NCBI GenBank assembly: GCA_030626025.1
Contig: DAOUPT010000011.1
Span: forward strand, 1-64,000
Direction of reading: 5' to 3'
DNA length: 64,000 nt
Source: Anderseniella sp.
Lineage (GTDB): Bacteria; Pseudomonadota; Alphaproteobacteria; Rhizobiales; Aestuariivirgaceae
The translations under genes and the position numbers were made by a program. A model generated the notes under the pieces. That model was given only the letters and a program-made list of their open reading frames with translations, ran no database searches and was not told where the DNA came from. Below are positions 17,467 through 26,493 of this stretch, in pieces. Position 1 is the first letter of the stretch; each line of letters opens with the position of its first letter.

Positions 17467-18876
17467 ATGTCAGACATAATCAAACAACCGCGAGAGCCCG
17501 AGCAGACGCATTCGTTGTACTGGCATTTCAACCGCTTTCTTGAGCGCCATTTGCCCGAGGGGCTTTATCCACGCTCACTGATCATTATCATTGTGCCGAT
17601 GGTACTATTACAATCCTTGATGATTTACCTGGTCCTTGAGCAACACTGGAGCGAGGTCACCAAACGGCTGTCGCGGACAGTGGCCCGTGATATGGCCTTC
17701 GTCGTTTCCATGTATGAAAATTCAGACCACTCGCCAAAAGCCCTGAAAGAAATTAAGGCTCTGGCCAACCGGCATTTGAAACTCGGTATGACCTCCCTGC
17801 ACCAGACCCAACTGCCAAAGGCCGTCCCCAGAACATCATTTTCGCTGGTGGATAACGACTTCGCCACATATCTGGTGGAAAAGAAACTATCCAAATACAT
17901 CGGCAACCGGGTTTTAAAACCGTTCCATCTCGATATGAGCGGCCATGAAGGTTTTGTTGACGCCCACATTCTGGTCGAAAAAGGTTTGGTATTTCGGTTT
18001 TTGATTGCAGAAAACCGCGTTTCGGCCCCCAAAACACTGGTCTTGCTGCTGTCAATGATCGGCTCATCACTTATCCTCATTGCTGTCGCTATTGCTTTCC
18101 TGCGAAAACAGGTTGAACCGATTGTCCGGCTGGCCAACGCCGCAAAAGATTTCGGCATGGGTCGCGAAGTGACCGATTTTCACCCCTCCGGAGCATCCGA
18201 GGTAAAAAGCGCTGCCCGGGCTTTTTTGCATATGAAAGACCGTATCGCCCGGCATGTGGAACAACGCACCGCCATGCTGGCCGGGGTCTCCCACGACCTG
18301 CGCACCATCCTGACCCGCTTCAAACTGGAATTGGCTTTTCTCGGCAGTAACGAAAAAGTTGATGCCCTCAAGCAGGACGTCAACGAAATGCAGGACATGC
18401 TCGAAGGTTATATGTCTTTTGTAAAAGGCGATGGCGACGAAGATGCAGTCGACACTGACATTGTTGAAATCCTGACCAGCATCCAGACCGATGTCAAACG
18501 CACCGGCCATCACATGCGCCTCATTCACCGGGCTCCGATTATGGCAATGATCAAACCCGATGCTTTCAAACGTCTGATCGTCAATCTGGTCAGCAATGCA
18601 GTTCGCTTTGGTGATCGGGTTGAGCTTGACGCAGAGCTAAAACAGCACACGCTTTTTGTCTATGTCGATGATAACGGTCCCGGCATCGCCAAGAAATCGC
18701 GCGATGACGTATTTCGCCCCTTTGTCCGCCTTGACCAGGCCCGCAATCAGGACACCACTGGCACTGGCCTTGGTCTTACTATCGCCCGCGACATCGCCAA
18801 CAGCCACGGCGGCCGGGTAATTTTGGCCAACAGCAAACTGGGCGGCCTGCGTGTCATTGTCGAAATCCCGGTTTAA
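17467..18876 (+). CDS. Membrane sensor histidine kinase (EnvZ-like)
   Basis: The 469-residue kinase has two transmembrane helices (about residues 37-57 and 188-212) that flank a periplasmic sensor of about 130 residues. A HAMP-like linker follows, then a HisKA domain with His276 in GVSHDLRT and an HATPase domain (N box NLVSNAVRFG, G1 DDNGPGI, G2 TGTGLGLTIARDIANSHGG). It is the cognate kinase of the response regulator upstream. The ligand is unknown. Three short tandem repeats begin at its stop codon. Confidence 0.93.
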   Translation: MSDIIKQPREPEQTHSLYWHFNRFLERHLPEGLYPRSLIIIIVPMVLLQSLMIYLVLEQHWSEVTKRLSRTVARDMAFVVSMYENSDHSPKALKEIKALANRHLKLGMTSLHQTQLPKAVPRTSFSLVDNDFATYLVEKKLSKYIGNRVLKPFHLDMSGHEGFVDAHILVEKGLVFRFLIAENRVSAPKTLVLLLSMIGSSLILIAVAIAFLRKQVEPIVRLANAAKDFGMGREVTDFHPSGASEVKSAARAFLHMKDRIARHVEQRTAMLAGVSHDLRTILTRFKLELAFLGSNEKVDALKQDVNEMQDMLEGYMSFVKGDGDEDAVDTDIVEILTSIQTDVKRTGHHMRLIHRAPIMAMIKPDAFKRLIVNLVSNAVRFGDRVELDAELKQHTLFVYVDDNGPGIAKKSRDDVFRPFVRLDQARNQDTTGTGLGLTIARDIANSHGGRVILANSKLGGLRVIVEIPV

Positions 18877-18919
18877 ATCCTTCTGTACACAAATCCTTCT
18901 GTGCCCAAAATCCTTCTGT
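18875..18919. repeat. Triple tandem repeat after the histidine kinase stop
   Basis: The 12-mer AAATCCTTCTGT occurs three times in a row (18875, 18891, 18908), spaced by 4-5 variable bases. The first copy overlaps the kinase stop codon. It has no inverted symmetry and no T-tract. The rest of the 168-bp gap to the next gene shows nothing else. Confidence 0.6.
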
Positions 18920-19044
18920 GGAAGAATCACCCCCCTCCCCTTGCGACCCGTCGGCTCATAAGCCATCGTCAGTCATCTGATAACAGCTTGATTCGCGGCA
19001 TTAAAACCGCATCGCACAGGCTTACTGCATGAAAGGCTCTAGCT

Positions 19045-19545
19045 ATGGCGGCGGTTGCTTTACAACAGGATTTCTCGACCAATCCACTTGATCTTGTTGA
19101 AGATATTGCGGGGACAAGAGACTGGATTGTCGAGCGGGCAACGCAAGATGAGGTTAATCTGGTAATCGCTGGATCGTGGTGCGACCTGCATCTGTCACTC
19201 AACTGGCACGAAGAAATGGAAGGCCTCCATCTGGCTTGCACCTTCGACCTTAAAGTACCCCGCGCCCGGCGTGAAGAAGTCTGCCGGGTCATTTCCATGA
19301 TCAATGAGCAATTATTTTACGGACATTTCGACTTGTGGCGGACCGAGGGCATTTTGCTGTTCCGCCACTCAACCTTGCTGGCAGGCGGGGCTTCAGTAAC
19401 CCCGGAACAATGCGACGGTCTGCTGGCCATGGCTCTTAAAACTTCCGAAAAATTCTATCCCGTATTCCAATTTGTCATCTGGGCTGGTAAGACCGCGGAA
19501 GAAGCAATGCAGGCATCAATGCTTGAAACAGAAGGCGAAGCGTAA
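19045..19545 (+). CDS. YbjN domain-containing protein
   Basis: The 166-residue soluble protein belongs to the YbjN/type III secretion chaperone-like fold family common in alphaproteobacteria. Recognisable parts are NLVIAGSWCDLHLSLNWHEEMEGLHLACTFDLKV, the Arg-rich VPRARREEV and LFYGHFDLW. The role is undefined. It sits 13 bp before proC, a conserved pairing in the class, and its stop is followed by AAAAGGTCC, a ribosome-binding site for proC. Confidence 0.8.
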   Translation: MAAVALQQDFSTNPLDLVEDIAGTRDWIVERATQDEVNLVIAGSWCDLHLSLNWHEEMEGLHLACTFDLKVPRARREEVCRVISMINEQLFYGHFDLWRTEGILLFRHSTLLAGGASVTPEQCDGLLAMALKTSEKFYPVFQFVIWAGKTAEEAMQASMLETEGEA

Positions 19546-19558
19546 AAGGTCCTCAAAA

Positions 19559-20392
19559 ATGAGTAGAAAAATTCCAATTCCCCTTTCCGGCAAACTGGTA
19601 TTGCTCGGCGCCGGTAAAATGGGCGGTGCAATGATGGAGGGCTGGCTGGCTGCCGGTATCATTCCTTCACAACTGATAGTCTTTGACCCCGCCCCAACCA
19701 AAGAAGTCCTCACCCTGATCAAAAACCACAGCCTGTCTCACAATCCCGACATAGCCACGCTGACAAATGTTGAGGTTATTCTGACCGCCGTCAAACCGCA
19801 GATCATGGACATGGCACTGGAATCGGTCTTACTGCTCAAATCGCAAAAGCCGCTGGTTATATCAATTGCAGCAGGCAAAACCATCAACAGTTTTGAAGGC
19901 CATTTCGGCACCGACGCCAGCATAATCCGCACCATCCCCAACACCCCGGCAGCAGTGGGCCGAGGCATCACCGCCATGGCCGCCAATAGCAATGTGACTG
20001 AGGCCCAGTCACTACTGGCCAGCGCACTTTTATCATCGCTCGGCGAAGTCGTGACCGTTGATAATGAAGACCAGATCGATGCGGTGACCGGGCTTTCAGG
20101 CTCGGGCCCGGCCTATGTTTTTTACCTGACTGAATGTCTGGCAAAAGCTGGGGAAGCACAAGGCCTGAACGCCGAACTTGCCATGCAACTGGCCCGGGCA
20201 ACAGTTGAAGGGGCCGGAGAGTTGATGCGCGCCACTGGCACACAGGCCGCTACCCTGCGCGAAAACGTAACATCGCCCAATGGCACAACCCATGCTGGCT
20301 TACAGGTTTTGATGGCCAATGGCGGTCTGGCCGAATTAATGGAAAAAACCGTTGATGCTGCCACCAAACGGTCAAGAGAACTGGCAAGCTGA
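19559..20392 (+). CDS. proC: Pyrroline-5-carboxylate reductase
   Basis: ProC catalyses the last step of proline synthesis, NAD(P)H-dependent reduction of pyrroline-5-carboxylate. The 277-residue protein has the Rossmann motif LLGAGKMGGAMMEGW, the conserved AVKPQ, the segment RTIPNTPAAVGRGITAM and the signature region GLSGSGPAYVFYLTECLAKAG. The ATG at 19559 fits the family N-terminus; a longer frame from 19472 lies inside ybjN. The stop overlaps the start of the next gene by one base (TGATG), indicating coupling. Confidence 0.95.
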   Translation: MSRKIPIPLSGKLVLLGAGKMGGAMMEGWLAAGIIPSQLIVFDPAPTKEVLTLIKNHSLSHNPDIATLTNVEVILTAVKPQIMDMALESVLLLKSQKPLVISIAAGKTINSFEGHFGTDASIIRTIPNTPAAVGRGITAMAANSNVTEAQSLLASALLSSLGEVVTVDNEDQIDAVTGLSGSGPAYVFYLTECLAKAGEAQGLNAELAMQLARATVEGAGELMRATGTQAATLRENVTSPNGTTHAGLQVLMANGGLAELMEKTVDAATKRSRELAS

Positions 20393-20733
20393 TGAGTAAC
20401 GAAATCAGTTTCGATGATTTCCTCAAAGTCGATATCCGCGTTGGCAAAGTGGTTCGCGCCGAACCCTATCCCGAGGCCCGTGTTCCTGCCATCAAGCTAT
20501 GGATAGATTTCGGCCCTGAGATAGGCGAGAAAAAAACCTCGGCCCAAATCACCGATCACTACACCCCACAAACCCTGATCGGCCAACAAGTCGCCGCTGT
20601 GGTAAACTTCCCACCCCGGCAAATTGGCAAATTCATGTCAGAGGTTCTGACCCTGGGCTTTAGCGATAAAAACGGTGCGGTGGTGCTGATCCAGCCGGAA
20701 AAACCCGTCCCCAACGGCTCACGACTGCATTAG
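20392..20733 (+). CDS. tRNA-binding domain protein (CsaA-like)
   Basis: The 113-residue protein is a stand-alone OB-fold tRNA-binding domain with the motifs VDIRVGKVVRAEPYPEAR, LIGQQVAAVVNFPPRQIG and MSEVLTLGF. It matches CsaA, a dimeric protein with export-chaperone-like properties and similarity to the C-terminal domain of methionyl-tRNA synthetase. It is translationally coupled to proC. A dispersed repeat follows its stop. Confidence 0.88.
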   Translation: MSNEISFDDFLKVDIRVGKVVRAEPYPEARVPAIKLWIDFGPEIGEKKTSAQITDHYTPQTLIGQQVAAVVNFPPRQIGKFMSEVLTLGFSDKNGAVVLIQPEKPVPNGSRLH

Positions 20734-20753
20734 GTTGACGCAACTCCTGTGCT

Positions 20754-20909
20754 GTCATCCCAGCCAAGTGCAGGCAAAGCCGGAGCGCCGAGCAGGGATT
20801 CAGCATAAAAAGTGCCTCAGGCTCAACAAAAACTAAAGTGGCTTCACCGCTTCTTGCGCTGGTTCCCCGATCTCGAGATGGGGCTGCGCCCCACACGGTC
20901 AGGGATGAC
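20754..20909. repeat. Dispersed repeat bounded by GTCATCCC / GGGATGAC
   Basis: This 156-bp segment fills the gap between two convergent genes. Its outer ends are perfect 8-bp inverted repeats (GTCATCCC, GGGATGAC), and an inner hairpin (GGGGCTGCGCCCC) lies near the right end. It has no open frame with family similarity. The ends resemble the GTCATTCCC palindrome at 10915, suggesting a related class of non-autonomous repeats. Confidence 0.5.
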
Positions 20910-20919
20910 GAGCAGGGTA

Positions 20920-21225
20920 TTACCCGCTCTTCTTGGCTGCTTTCTTCACAGCTTTTTTAACCGGTTTCTTGACAGCCGGTTTGGCTGTTTTCTCCAGTTC
21001 AGCGATCCGCGCCGCCAAAACATCGTTCTCTTCACGGGCTTTGGCCGCCATTTCTTTGACCGCTTCAAACTCTTCCCGCTTGACGATCTCAAGCTCATTC
21101 AGCCCCCGTTCAATCTGGGTCTTGATCAGCGTATCAATCTCGCGGCGCGCGCCCTGGGCGGCACCGGCAGCGTTGGTCATCATTTTGGCCAGTTCGTCAA
21201 AAACCCGGGTCGAAGCTGTTGTCAT
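20920..21225 (-). CDS. ubiK: Ubiquinone biosynthesis accessory factor UbiK (BMFP domain)
   Basis: The 101-residue protein has the BMFP/UbiK pattern: VFDELAKMMTNAAGAAQGARREIDTLIKTQIER followed by a C-terminal coiled coil (EEFEAVKEMAAKAREENDVLAARIAELEK). UbiK assists the aerobic ubiquinone synthesis complex with UbiJ in other proteobacteria. The end is a lysine/alanine/proline-rich tail (AVKKPVKKAVKKAAKKSG), which is common in alphaproteobacterial members. The ATG at 21225 is preferred; an in-frame ATG also exists at 21237. Confidence 0.85.
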   Translation of the reverse strand: MTTASTRVFDELAKMMTNAAGAAQGARREIDTLIKTQIERGLNELEIVKREEFEAVKEMAAKAREENDVLAARIAELEKTAKPAVKKPVKKAVKKAAKKSG

Positions 21226-21296
21226 GGAATTTCTCACTCATAAATCTAATGGCTTTTGTTTAAGCCGAATTCGCTTTGCGTTCAAGACACAGGTTT

Positions 21297-23282
21297 CTAC
21301 TTGCCCTGTTTGCGCATCTGCTTTTTCAACTTCTTGCGCTTCTTCTGAGCCGGACTGAGTTTACTTTTTAGCGGTGTAACACCATCACCAGCCAGATCGG
21401 TTTTTTTCTTCTTGCGCTGAACCGGCTTGTCAGCCTCACGGTCCAAACGTCTTCGCGCATAACCGGTTTTGTTTTCAAATCCTGCTTCACTTGGGGCTTT
21501 ATCAGCTTCAGGTGTATAATCACGATCTTCACGCGGCTTGCCGCCCCCGCCAGCATTGCGGTCACGATAAGGTTTCTTCTTGCCGTAAGGCTTGTCGCCA
21601 CCCTCTTTGGAATACCGGTCTCTTGAAGATGGCCTGCCGCGTTGCCCGCGACCTTCTTGTGAAACCACCGGCTTTTTATCAAGTTTCTTGATCAAAACGT
21701 TTTTCTCAACTTTTCCACCCGGACCAACCGCGGCAAGAAAACGGTCTATGCAATCAGGCGCCAGTTCCACATAGGTCTCTTCCTGATCGATCTTGATCGC
21801 CCCGATTTGAGTTTTGGTAATGTCACCTGCCCGGCACAACATCGGCAACAACCAGCGAGGCTCGGCGTTGTGCTTGCGCCCGACAGAAACAGAAAACCAC
21901 ACACCACCGGTAAAATCTTCCCGGCGTGATTGTTTGCGCTCACCTCTTTCGCGGCCTTCGCGTGGCGGTGGCGCATCCATCAATTCTTCTGGTGCCGAAT
22001 GACCCGCCCGGTAAATGCGAGCAAAGGCAGCGGCAACCTGTTCAGGACTGTGCCGGGACAAAAGCTCTTCAACAAAGCCCTGTTCTTCGGCCTCAATCGG
22101 TGCACTCAATGTCGGGTCTTCCATAATCCGTTCATTATCACGAGCCAGAACGTCTTCAACCGAAGGCGGTTTGGCCCAGTCAGCTTTAACGCTTGCACTG
22201 TCTAGCAGACGTTCGGTCCGGCGACGGGCATTATAGGGAACAATCAGAACACTGACACCCTTGCGTCCGGCCCGGCCGGTACGGCCCGAGCGATGCAAAA
22301 GAGATTCGCGGTTTTTGGGCAGGTCGGCATGAATAACCAGTTCTAGATTGGGCAAATCAATGCCGCGCGCCGCCACATCGGTTGCGATACAAACCCGAGC
22401 CCGTCCATCGCGCATCGCCTGCAAGGCGTGAGTACGCTCATTCTGGCTCAACTCACCAGACAGGGCTACAACCGAAAATCCGCGATTGGAAAACCGGGCG
22501 GTCATGTGATTAACCGTGGCTCGCGTGTTGCAAAAAACAATGGCGTTTTTGGCCTCATAAAACCGCAACACATTGATAATGGCGTTCTCGCGGTCATTGG
22601 CAGCCACCGTAAAGGCCCGGTATTGAATATCGAGATGCTGTTTTTGATCGCTGGTAGTGGTAATCCGCACCGCATCACGCTGATAACGCTTGGCCAGCGT
22701 GGCAATAGTGCGCGGTACCGTGGCTGAAAACATCAGGGTGCGACGCTCGGCCGGTGCCGCATCAAGAATAAACTCAAGATCATCACGAAAGCCCAGATCA
22801 AGCATTTCATCGGCTTCATCAAGAACGATAGCCTTCATGCCGGTCATGTCCAGCGACCCGCGCTTGATATGATCACACAGGCGCCCCGGCGTGCCGACAA
22901 CAATATGAGCACCTTGCGAAAGGTTGCGCCGCTCGGTACGCATGTCCATGCCGCCAACACACGAAGCAATGCTGGCCCCGGTCATCGCATACAGCCATTC
23001 CAGCTCGCGCTTGACTTGCAAAGCCAGCTCGCGAGTTGGCGCAATGGCCAGCGCCAAAGGCTGTTTGGCCCGCTCAAACCGGTCTTTGCCTTCCAGCAAT
23101 GTCGGCGCCAATGCCAACCCGAAAGCCACTGTTTTACCAGACCCGGTCTGGGCCGACACCAGCATATCAGCATCTTGTAGTTCCGGTGCCAAAACAGCTT
23201 CTTGCACCGGGGTCAATTCGGTGTACTCGCGCTTATTCAACGCTTGGCTGAGCGCGCCAACAACGTGTTCAAATTCAGTCAT
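21297..23282 (-). CDS. DEAD-box ATP-dependent RNA helicase (DeaD/CsdA-like)
   Basis: The 661-residue protein shows the full helicase core: Q motif region (ALNKREYTELTPVQEAVL), AQTGSGKT, PTRELA, GTPGRL, DEAD, SAT, and HRSGRTGRAG. A DbpA/CsdA-type RNA-binding domain follows (GGVWFSVSVGRKHNAEPRWLLPMLCRAG), then a long basic, glycine- and lysine-rich tail ending in KKLKKQMRKQGK. Such helicases unwind rRNA during ribosome assembly and help RNA decay, especially in the cold. The start at 23282 is chosen over an upstream in-frame ATG because the family N-terminus begins at MTEFEHVVGAL and a GAAAG ribosome-binding site precedes it. Confidence 0.93.
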   Translation of the reverse strand: MTEFEHVVGALSQALNKREYTELTPVQEAVLAPELQDADMLVSAQTGSGKTVAFGLALAPTLLEGKDRFERAKQPLALAIAPTRELALQVKRELEWLYAMTGASIASCVGGMDMRTERRNLSQGAHIVVGTPGRLCDHIKRGSLDMTGMKAIVLDEADEMLDLGFRDDLEFILDAAPAERRTLMFSATVPRTIATLAKRYQRDAVRITTTSDQKQHLDIQYRAFTVAANDRENAIINVLRFYEAKNAIVFCNTRATVNHMTARFSNRGFSVVALSGELSQNERTHALQAMRDGRARVCIATDVAARGIDLPNLELVIHADLPKNRESLLHRSGRTGRAGRKGVSVLIVPYNARRRTERLLDSASVKADWAKPPSVEDVLARDNERIMEDPTLSAPIEAEEQGFVEELLSRHSPEQVAAAFARIYRAGHSAPEELMDAPPPREGRERGERKQSRREDFTGGVWFSVSVGRKHNAEPRWLLPMLCRAGDITKTQIGAIKIDQEETYVELAPDCIDRFLAAVGPGGKVEKNVLIKKLDKKPVVSQEGRGQRGRPSSRDRYSKEGGDKPYGKKKPYRDRNAGGGGKPREDRDYTPEADKAPSEAGFENKTGYARRRLDREADKPVQRKKKKTDLAGDGVTPLKSKLSPAQKKRKKLKKQMRKQGK

Positions 23283-23434
23283 GTCTATTCTTTCAGAAAT
23301 CAATGGTTTTGCACCGGTTTTGAAGGTGCAGATGCCAGCCAGTATTTGCGGCAATGATGTTGGCACGTGTCATACTTCGAATCACCAACAATGTACAGTG
23401 CGGCCGATTGGTTTGCTTAATGTCTCACATCCCA

Positions 23435-24208
23435 TCATCCCGCCAATATCTCCTCAACCAGCTCCTTGTCCTCCGGCTTGTCCACATCCACTGCCGCATT
23501 GGCGAAGGGGAGCAACACCGGGCGGGCGGTTATGCCTAAGCGTCGTGAGGCGAGTTCGAAGGCTTTGTCGAGGTTGATGTTGCCGGTCAGATAGGCAAAC
23601 AGTGCCTTGAAGCCAAAAGCTGCGATGAGTTTAATCGGGTTCTTGCGGTTTTTCTCAACCCGCTGCCAGAGCTCCAGCACTTGTTTGGCCCGTGGCGTTT
23701 TGAAGGCAAATAAATTGCAGCCTGATACCCGGTCGGGGCCGAATTTGAGGAAAGTTCGTTTGGCATCGGGGTAAGCTGCCAATATCACCTCAGCCCGGGC
23801 CAGACCAACCAGCAGATCAGCGTCGGCCTCCTGCGCACCGGATAAAAAACTGTCCAGCATCTGATGATCAAGCAGCGCATGATCGGCCGTTGTCACCAGC
23901 ACCGGACCATCGCCACCTATTTCCTGCAAAGCCGATAGAACCGATGCCGGGGCACTGTTTTTGGCCTGATGAAACTCCACCCGGTCAGCATTTTCTCCCA
24001 ATGCCGGGCCAAGGACGTCTTTAACCTCAATAGAAATCCCAATCGATCTAACCGCGCTATGGGACAGCAGCGTTTCGACCACCCGGGCCAGCATCGGCTT
24101 GCCGCCGACTTCAATCAGGCATTTGTGACTAACGCCATAACGGCTGGCCATCGGGTCGTTCGGCCCGCGACTGCCAGCCAACACCAGAACCTGCCACTTG
24201 TTTTCCAT
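23435..24208 (-). CDS. MobA-like NTP transferase in the ceramide synthase operon
   Basis: The 257-residue protein has a nucleotidyltransferase Rossmann fold with LVLAGSRGPNDPMASRYGVSHKCLIEVGGKPML at the N-terminus and TTADHALLD as the metal-binding region. The family (NTP_transf_3) activates small phosphates or sugars with CTP or GTP. The start at 24208 directly follows the stop of the GNAT gene, so it is the last gene of a three-gene operon with the ceramide-synthase-like acyltransferase and the lipid hydroxylase. A role in supplying an activated headgroup for sphingolipids is inferred from position only; the substrate is unknown. Confidence 0.75.
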   Translation of the reverse strand: MENKWQVLVLAGSRGPNDPMASRYGVSHKCLIEVGGKPMLARVVETLLSHSAVRSIGISIEVKDVLGPALGENADRVEFHQAKNSAPASVLSALQEIGGDGPVLVTTADHALLDHQMLDSFLSGAQEADADLLVGLARAEVILAAYPDAKRTFLKFGPDRVSGCNLFAFKTPRAKQVLELWQRVEKNRKNPIKLIAAFGFKALFAYLTGNINLDKAFELASRRLGITARPVLLPFANAAVDVDKPEDKELVEEILAG

Positions 24209-24209
24209 C

Positions 24210-25355
24210 TCAAATTGCCTGCTCATAAACCCGGTAGGTTTTGTAGGGTTGGCCTCCAAGGTTTTCAATCACCTTGCGCATCGGCATATTATCTTCCAGC
24301 ACCCACGACAACTCGCCCTGCTTGACACCGCGCGCCCTATGGCTCTCAAAAACCTGTTCAATTACCAACAGCGCCAAACCGGAACCAACCATAGTGCCGT
24401 GAAATTCCTTTTTCACCCCCATCAGCGGCATCCGCACCGATTTGGGTGGTTTGGAAAACATCCGCCACAACAATTTTACCACACCAAACGGCAGCAAACG
24501 ACCATTAAGGTCTTTGATCCAGTCATTAATATTAGGCAGCGTAACCGCCATCGCCGCCGGTTGGCCCTTGTAGCTGGCAATCACCACATAGTCTTCTTTC
24601 ACCAGCAATTTAAGCGCTTCACCCAAAGCATTAATTTCCGCCTTGGTCATCGGTACGAAATTCCAGTTCTGCGACCAGGCATCATTAAAAATGTCAATAA
24701 TGATATCCAGGTCACGGGCCAATTTCTTTTTTGACAAAACCCTGATAGTCAAATCACCAGATTTTTTCACCCGCTTGACCATCCTTTGCATCCCGCCGGG
24801 CGGCACAGCCAGACCGTCAAAATCATAGGCAACCAGATCTTTGGCTTTTTGCAGCCCCAGACTCTCCATATGCTTTTGATAATAAGGCAAACTGTGCGGC
24901 ATCATCACCGAGGGCGACCGGTCAAAACCGTCGATTAAAACCCCACTCTCTTCATTGATTGAGAAACTGAACGGCCCCTGCATCCGTTTCATGCCGCGCT
25001 CGGCCAACCACTCCGCTGCACGATCCAGCAAAGCTTTAAAAACTTCAACATCATCAACAGCGTCAAGAAATCCAAACTGGCCAGTCGCATCGCGATAACG
25101 CTCAATGTGCAAATGGTTGACCTGCGCCGAAATCCGCCCGACGATTTTTCCATCACGTTCAGCCACGAACAATTGCACATCCGCATGATCGTAAAATGGA
25201 TTCTTTTTCGGGCTGATATGCTCGTTCCGCTCAAAAAACAATTGCGGCACAAACATCGGGTCACCAGCAAAAACATCTAGCGGCACCTGCAGAAATTTAT
25301 CGCGATCAGCCTTGCTGACGACCTCGCGAACAACAACGTCGTGACCTGTCATCAA
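24210..25355 (-). CDS. GNAT-fold N-acyltransferase, candidate bacterial ceramide synthase (bCerS)
   Basis: The 381-residue protein belongs to the long GNAT-like family that includes the Caulobacter ceramide synthase and E. coli YghO. It begins with the family segment REVVSKADRDKFLQVPLDVF followed by GDPMFVPQL, then FVAERDGKIVGRISA, the conserved MQGPFSFSINEESGVLIDGF, and a second acyltransferase half (VVIASYKGQPAAMAVTLPN, VGSGLALLVIEQVFE). bCerS attaches a fatty acyl group to the amino group of 3-ketosphinganine. The assignment rests on family plus the sphingolipid genes around it; homologues exist outside sphingolipid producers, so it is not proof alone. Its ATG overlaps the stop of the hydroxylase gene. 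Confidence 0.78.
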   Translation of the reverse strand: MMTGHDVVVREVVSKADRDKFLQVPLDVFAGDPMFVPQLFFERNEHISPKKNPFYDHADVQLFVAERDGKIVGRISAQVNHLHIERYRDATGQFGFLDAVDDVEVFKALLDRAAEWLAERGMKRMQGPFSFSINEESGVLIDGFDRSPSVMMPHSLPYYQKHMESLGLQKAKDLVAYDFDGLAVPPGGMQRMVKRVKKSGDLTIRVLSKKKLARDLDIIIDIFNDAWSQNWNFVPMTKAEINALGEALKLLVKEDYVVIASYKGQPAAMAVTLPNINDWIKDLNGRLLPFGVVKLLWRMFSKPPKSVRMPLMGVKKEFHGTMVGSGLALLVIEQVFESHRARGVKQGELSWVLEDNMPMRKVIENLGGQPYKTYRVYEQAI

Positions 25356-26176
25356 TTATCCCGATCACTCATTTTTTCAAGATTGTCAGCCGCCCGTTGG
25401 GTTGCCGCTTCGAAACGGTCTTCGAAGGTTTCCATATTCTTTTTCGGCTCCTGATAAAACGCCGTCATCTTCATCGCCGCAATTGAAAACCGGTTGGCCA
25501 GTCGTCCCGACCACTTCATCGGCCGGTCAAAATCAAACAACAATATGACCCGCTCTTCATCGGTTTCATTCCACACTTCATGATTATAGGTATCATCAAG
25601 AATAAACAATTTGCCTTCCTGCCAGGCGCGAAATTGATCGCCAACCCTGATCCGGCATTTTTCATAATCCTTTGGAATGATCAAACCGAGATGGACCCGC
25701 AAAACACCTTTGGTAACGCCTGTATGGGCCGGGATATGATAACCCGGTGCCAGAATAGAGAACCATGCGGTTTGCAGGTTGGGCACCGTCTCCAGCAACC
25801 GGGTGGTTTCCGGTGCCATTTTGGCATTTTTTTCCAGCCGCTTGCCAAACCCGAACAGAATGAACGTCCGCCAGTTTTTTCCCTTGGCTATCCTGTGCTG
25901 GTCGCGCGAAATCTCCTGGAACGCTGGAATCGCATCGCGGAATTTCAAGACCTCGCGCGCCTCATCAGCAATCACCTGCCAGTTTTCCTGCAAGGGTTCG
26001 AGAAATTTGAACTGCTCTGACGGTATAATTGGTGTCGTTTCAACCAGCGATTGCTTTTCCATAAAGCTTGCCAGTTTATAGATCAGCTTTTTGCCATAGC
26101 GTTTGACCGCCCAGCGCTTTTTCTCTTTAAATTTTTCAAGCAGCGTTTTTCGCTGCTCATCCGATACCGATGGCAT
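25352..26176 (-). CDS. Aspartyl/asparaginyl beta-hydroxylase family lipid hydroxylase (LpxO-like)
   Basis: The 274-residue protein matches the Asp/Asn beta-hydroxylase family of Fe(II)/2-oxoglutarate dioxygenases. It has TAWFSILAPGYHIPAHTGVTKGVLRVHLGLIIP with the first iron His, and LFILDDTYNHEVWNETDEERVILLFDFDRP with the second His and the 2-oxoglutarate Arg. Bacterial relatives such as LpxO hydroxylate acyl chains of lipid A. Coupling to the ceramide-synthase candidate (4-bp overlap) suggests hydroxylation of the ceramide acyl or base chain. The ATG at 26176 has GAAGG upstream; a longer frame from 26416 adds 80 residues of unlikely sequence. Confidence 0.82.
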   Translation of the reverse strand: MPSVSDEQRKTLLEKFKEKKRWAVKRYGKKLIYKLASFMEKQSLVETTPIIPSEQFKFLEPLQENWQVIADEAREVLKFRDAIPAFQEISRDQHRIAKGKNWRTFILFGFGKRLEKNAKMAPETTRLLETVPNLQTAWFSILAPGYHIPAHTGVTKGVLRVHLGLIIPKDYEKCRIRVGDQFRAWQEGKLFILDDTYNHEVWNETDEERVILLFDFDRPMKWSGRLANRFSIAAMKMTAFYQEPKKNMETFEDRFEAATQRAADNLEKMSDRDN

Positions 26177-26493
26177 GTCAAAACCTTCACTGTCACAATG
26201 GTCACTCCTTGTACCCCACCAGACAGACCCCACACAATGAAAAAAACCGGCAAAAAACAGCCGAAAGAAGTAGACGCAATCGCGCCACCATGATATCAGC
26301 GATTTCAACATTATTGAAATAAGATAACAAAATGACCTGCGGTATTTTGCACAGAGAACGGCGACGAGGATTGCGACATGCATTTCTTTCCTCAGCTTTT
26401 GTGCGCGCCGTTTCATTTTATTGATAAATCACCTATGAACGTGCCCAACAAAAGCTGCACCCTGCAAGCTTTTCAGTAAATGGCACTTTTCTC
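26177..26493. promoter_or_regulatory. Divergent intergenic region, 317 bp
   Basis: The space between the lipid hydroxylase operon (minus) and the GNAT gene (plus) must hold both promoters. I see no strong inverted repeat, RNA gene or insertion sequence. A longer frame of the hydroxylase runs through part of it, but codon pattern and family similarity do not support coding. Confidence 0.4.

Noticed and set aside
22924-23577. 217-codon plus-strand open frame
   Set aside because: It is antisense to the DEAD-box helicase and the NTP transferase end, with Ser/Ala/Pro-rich shadow composition.
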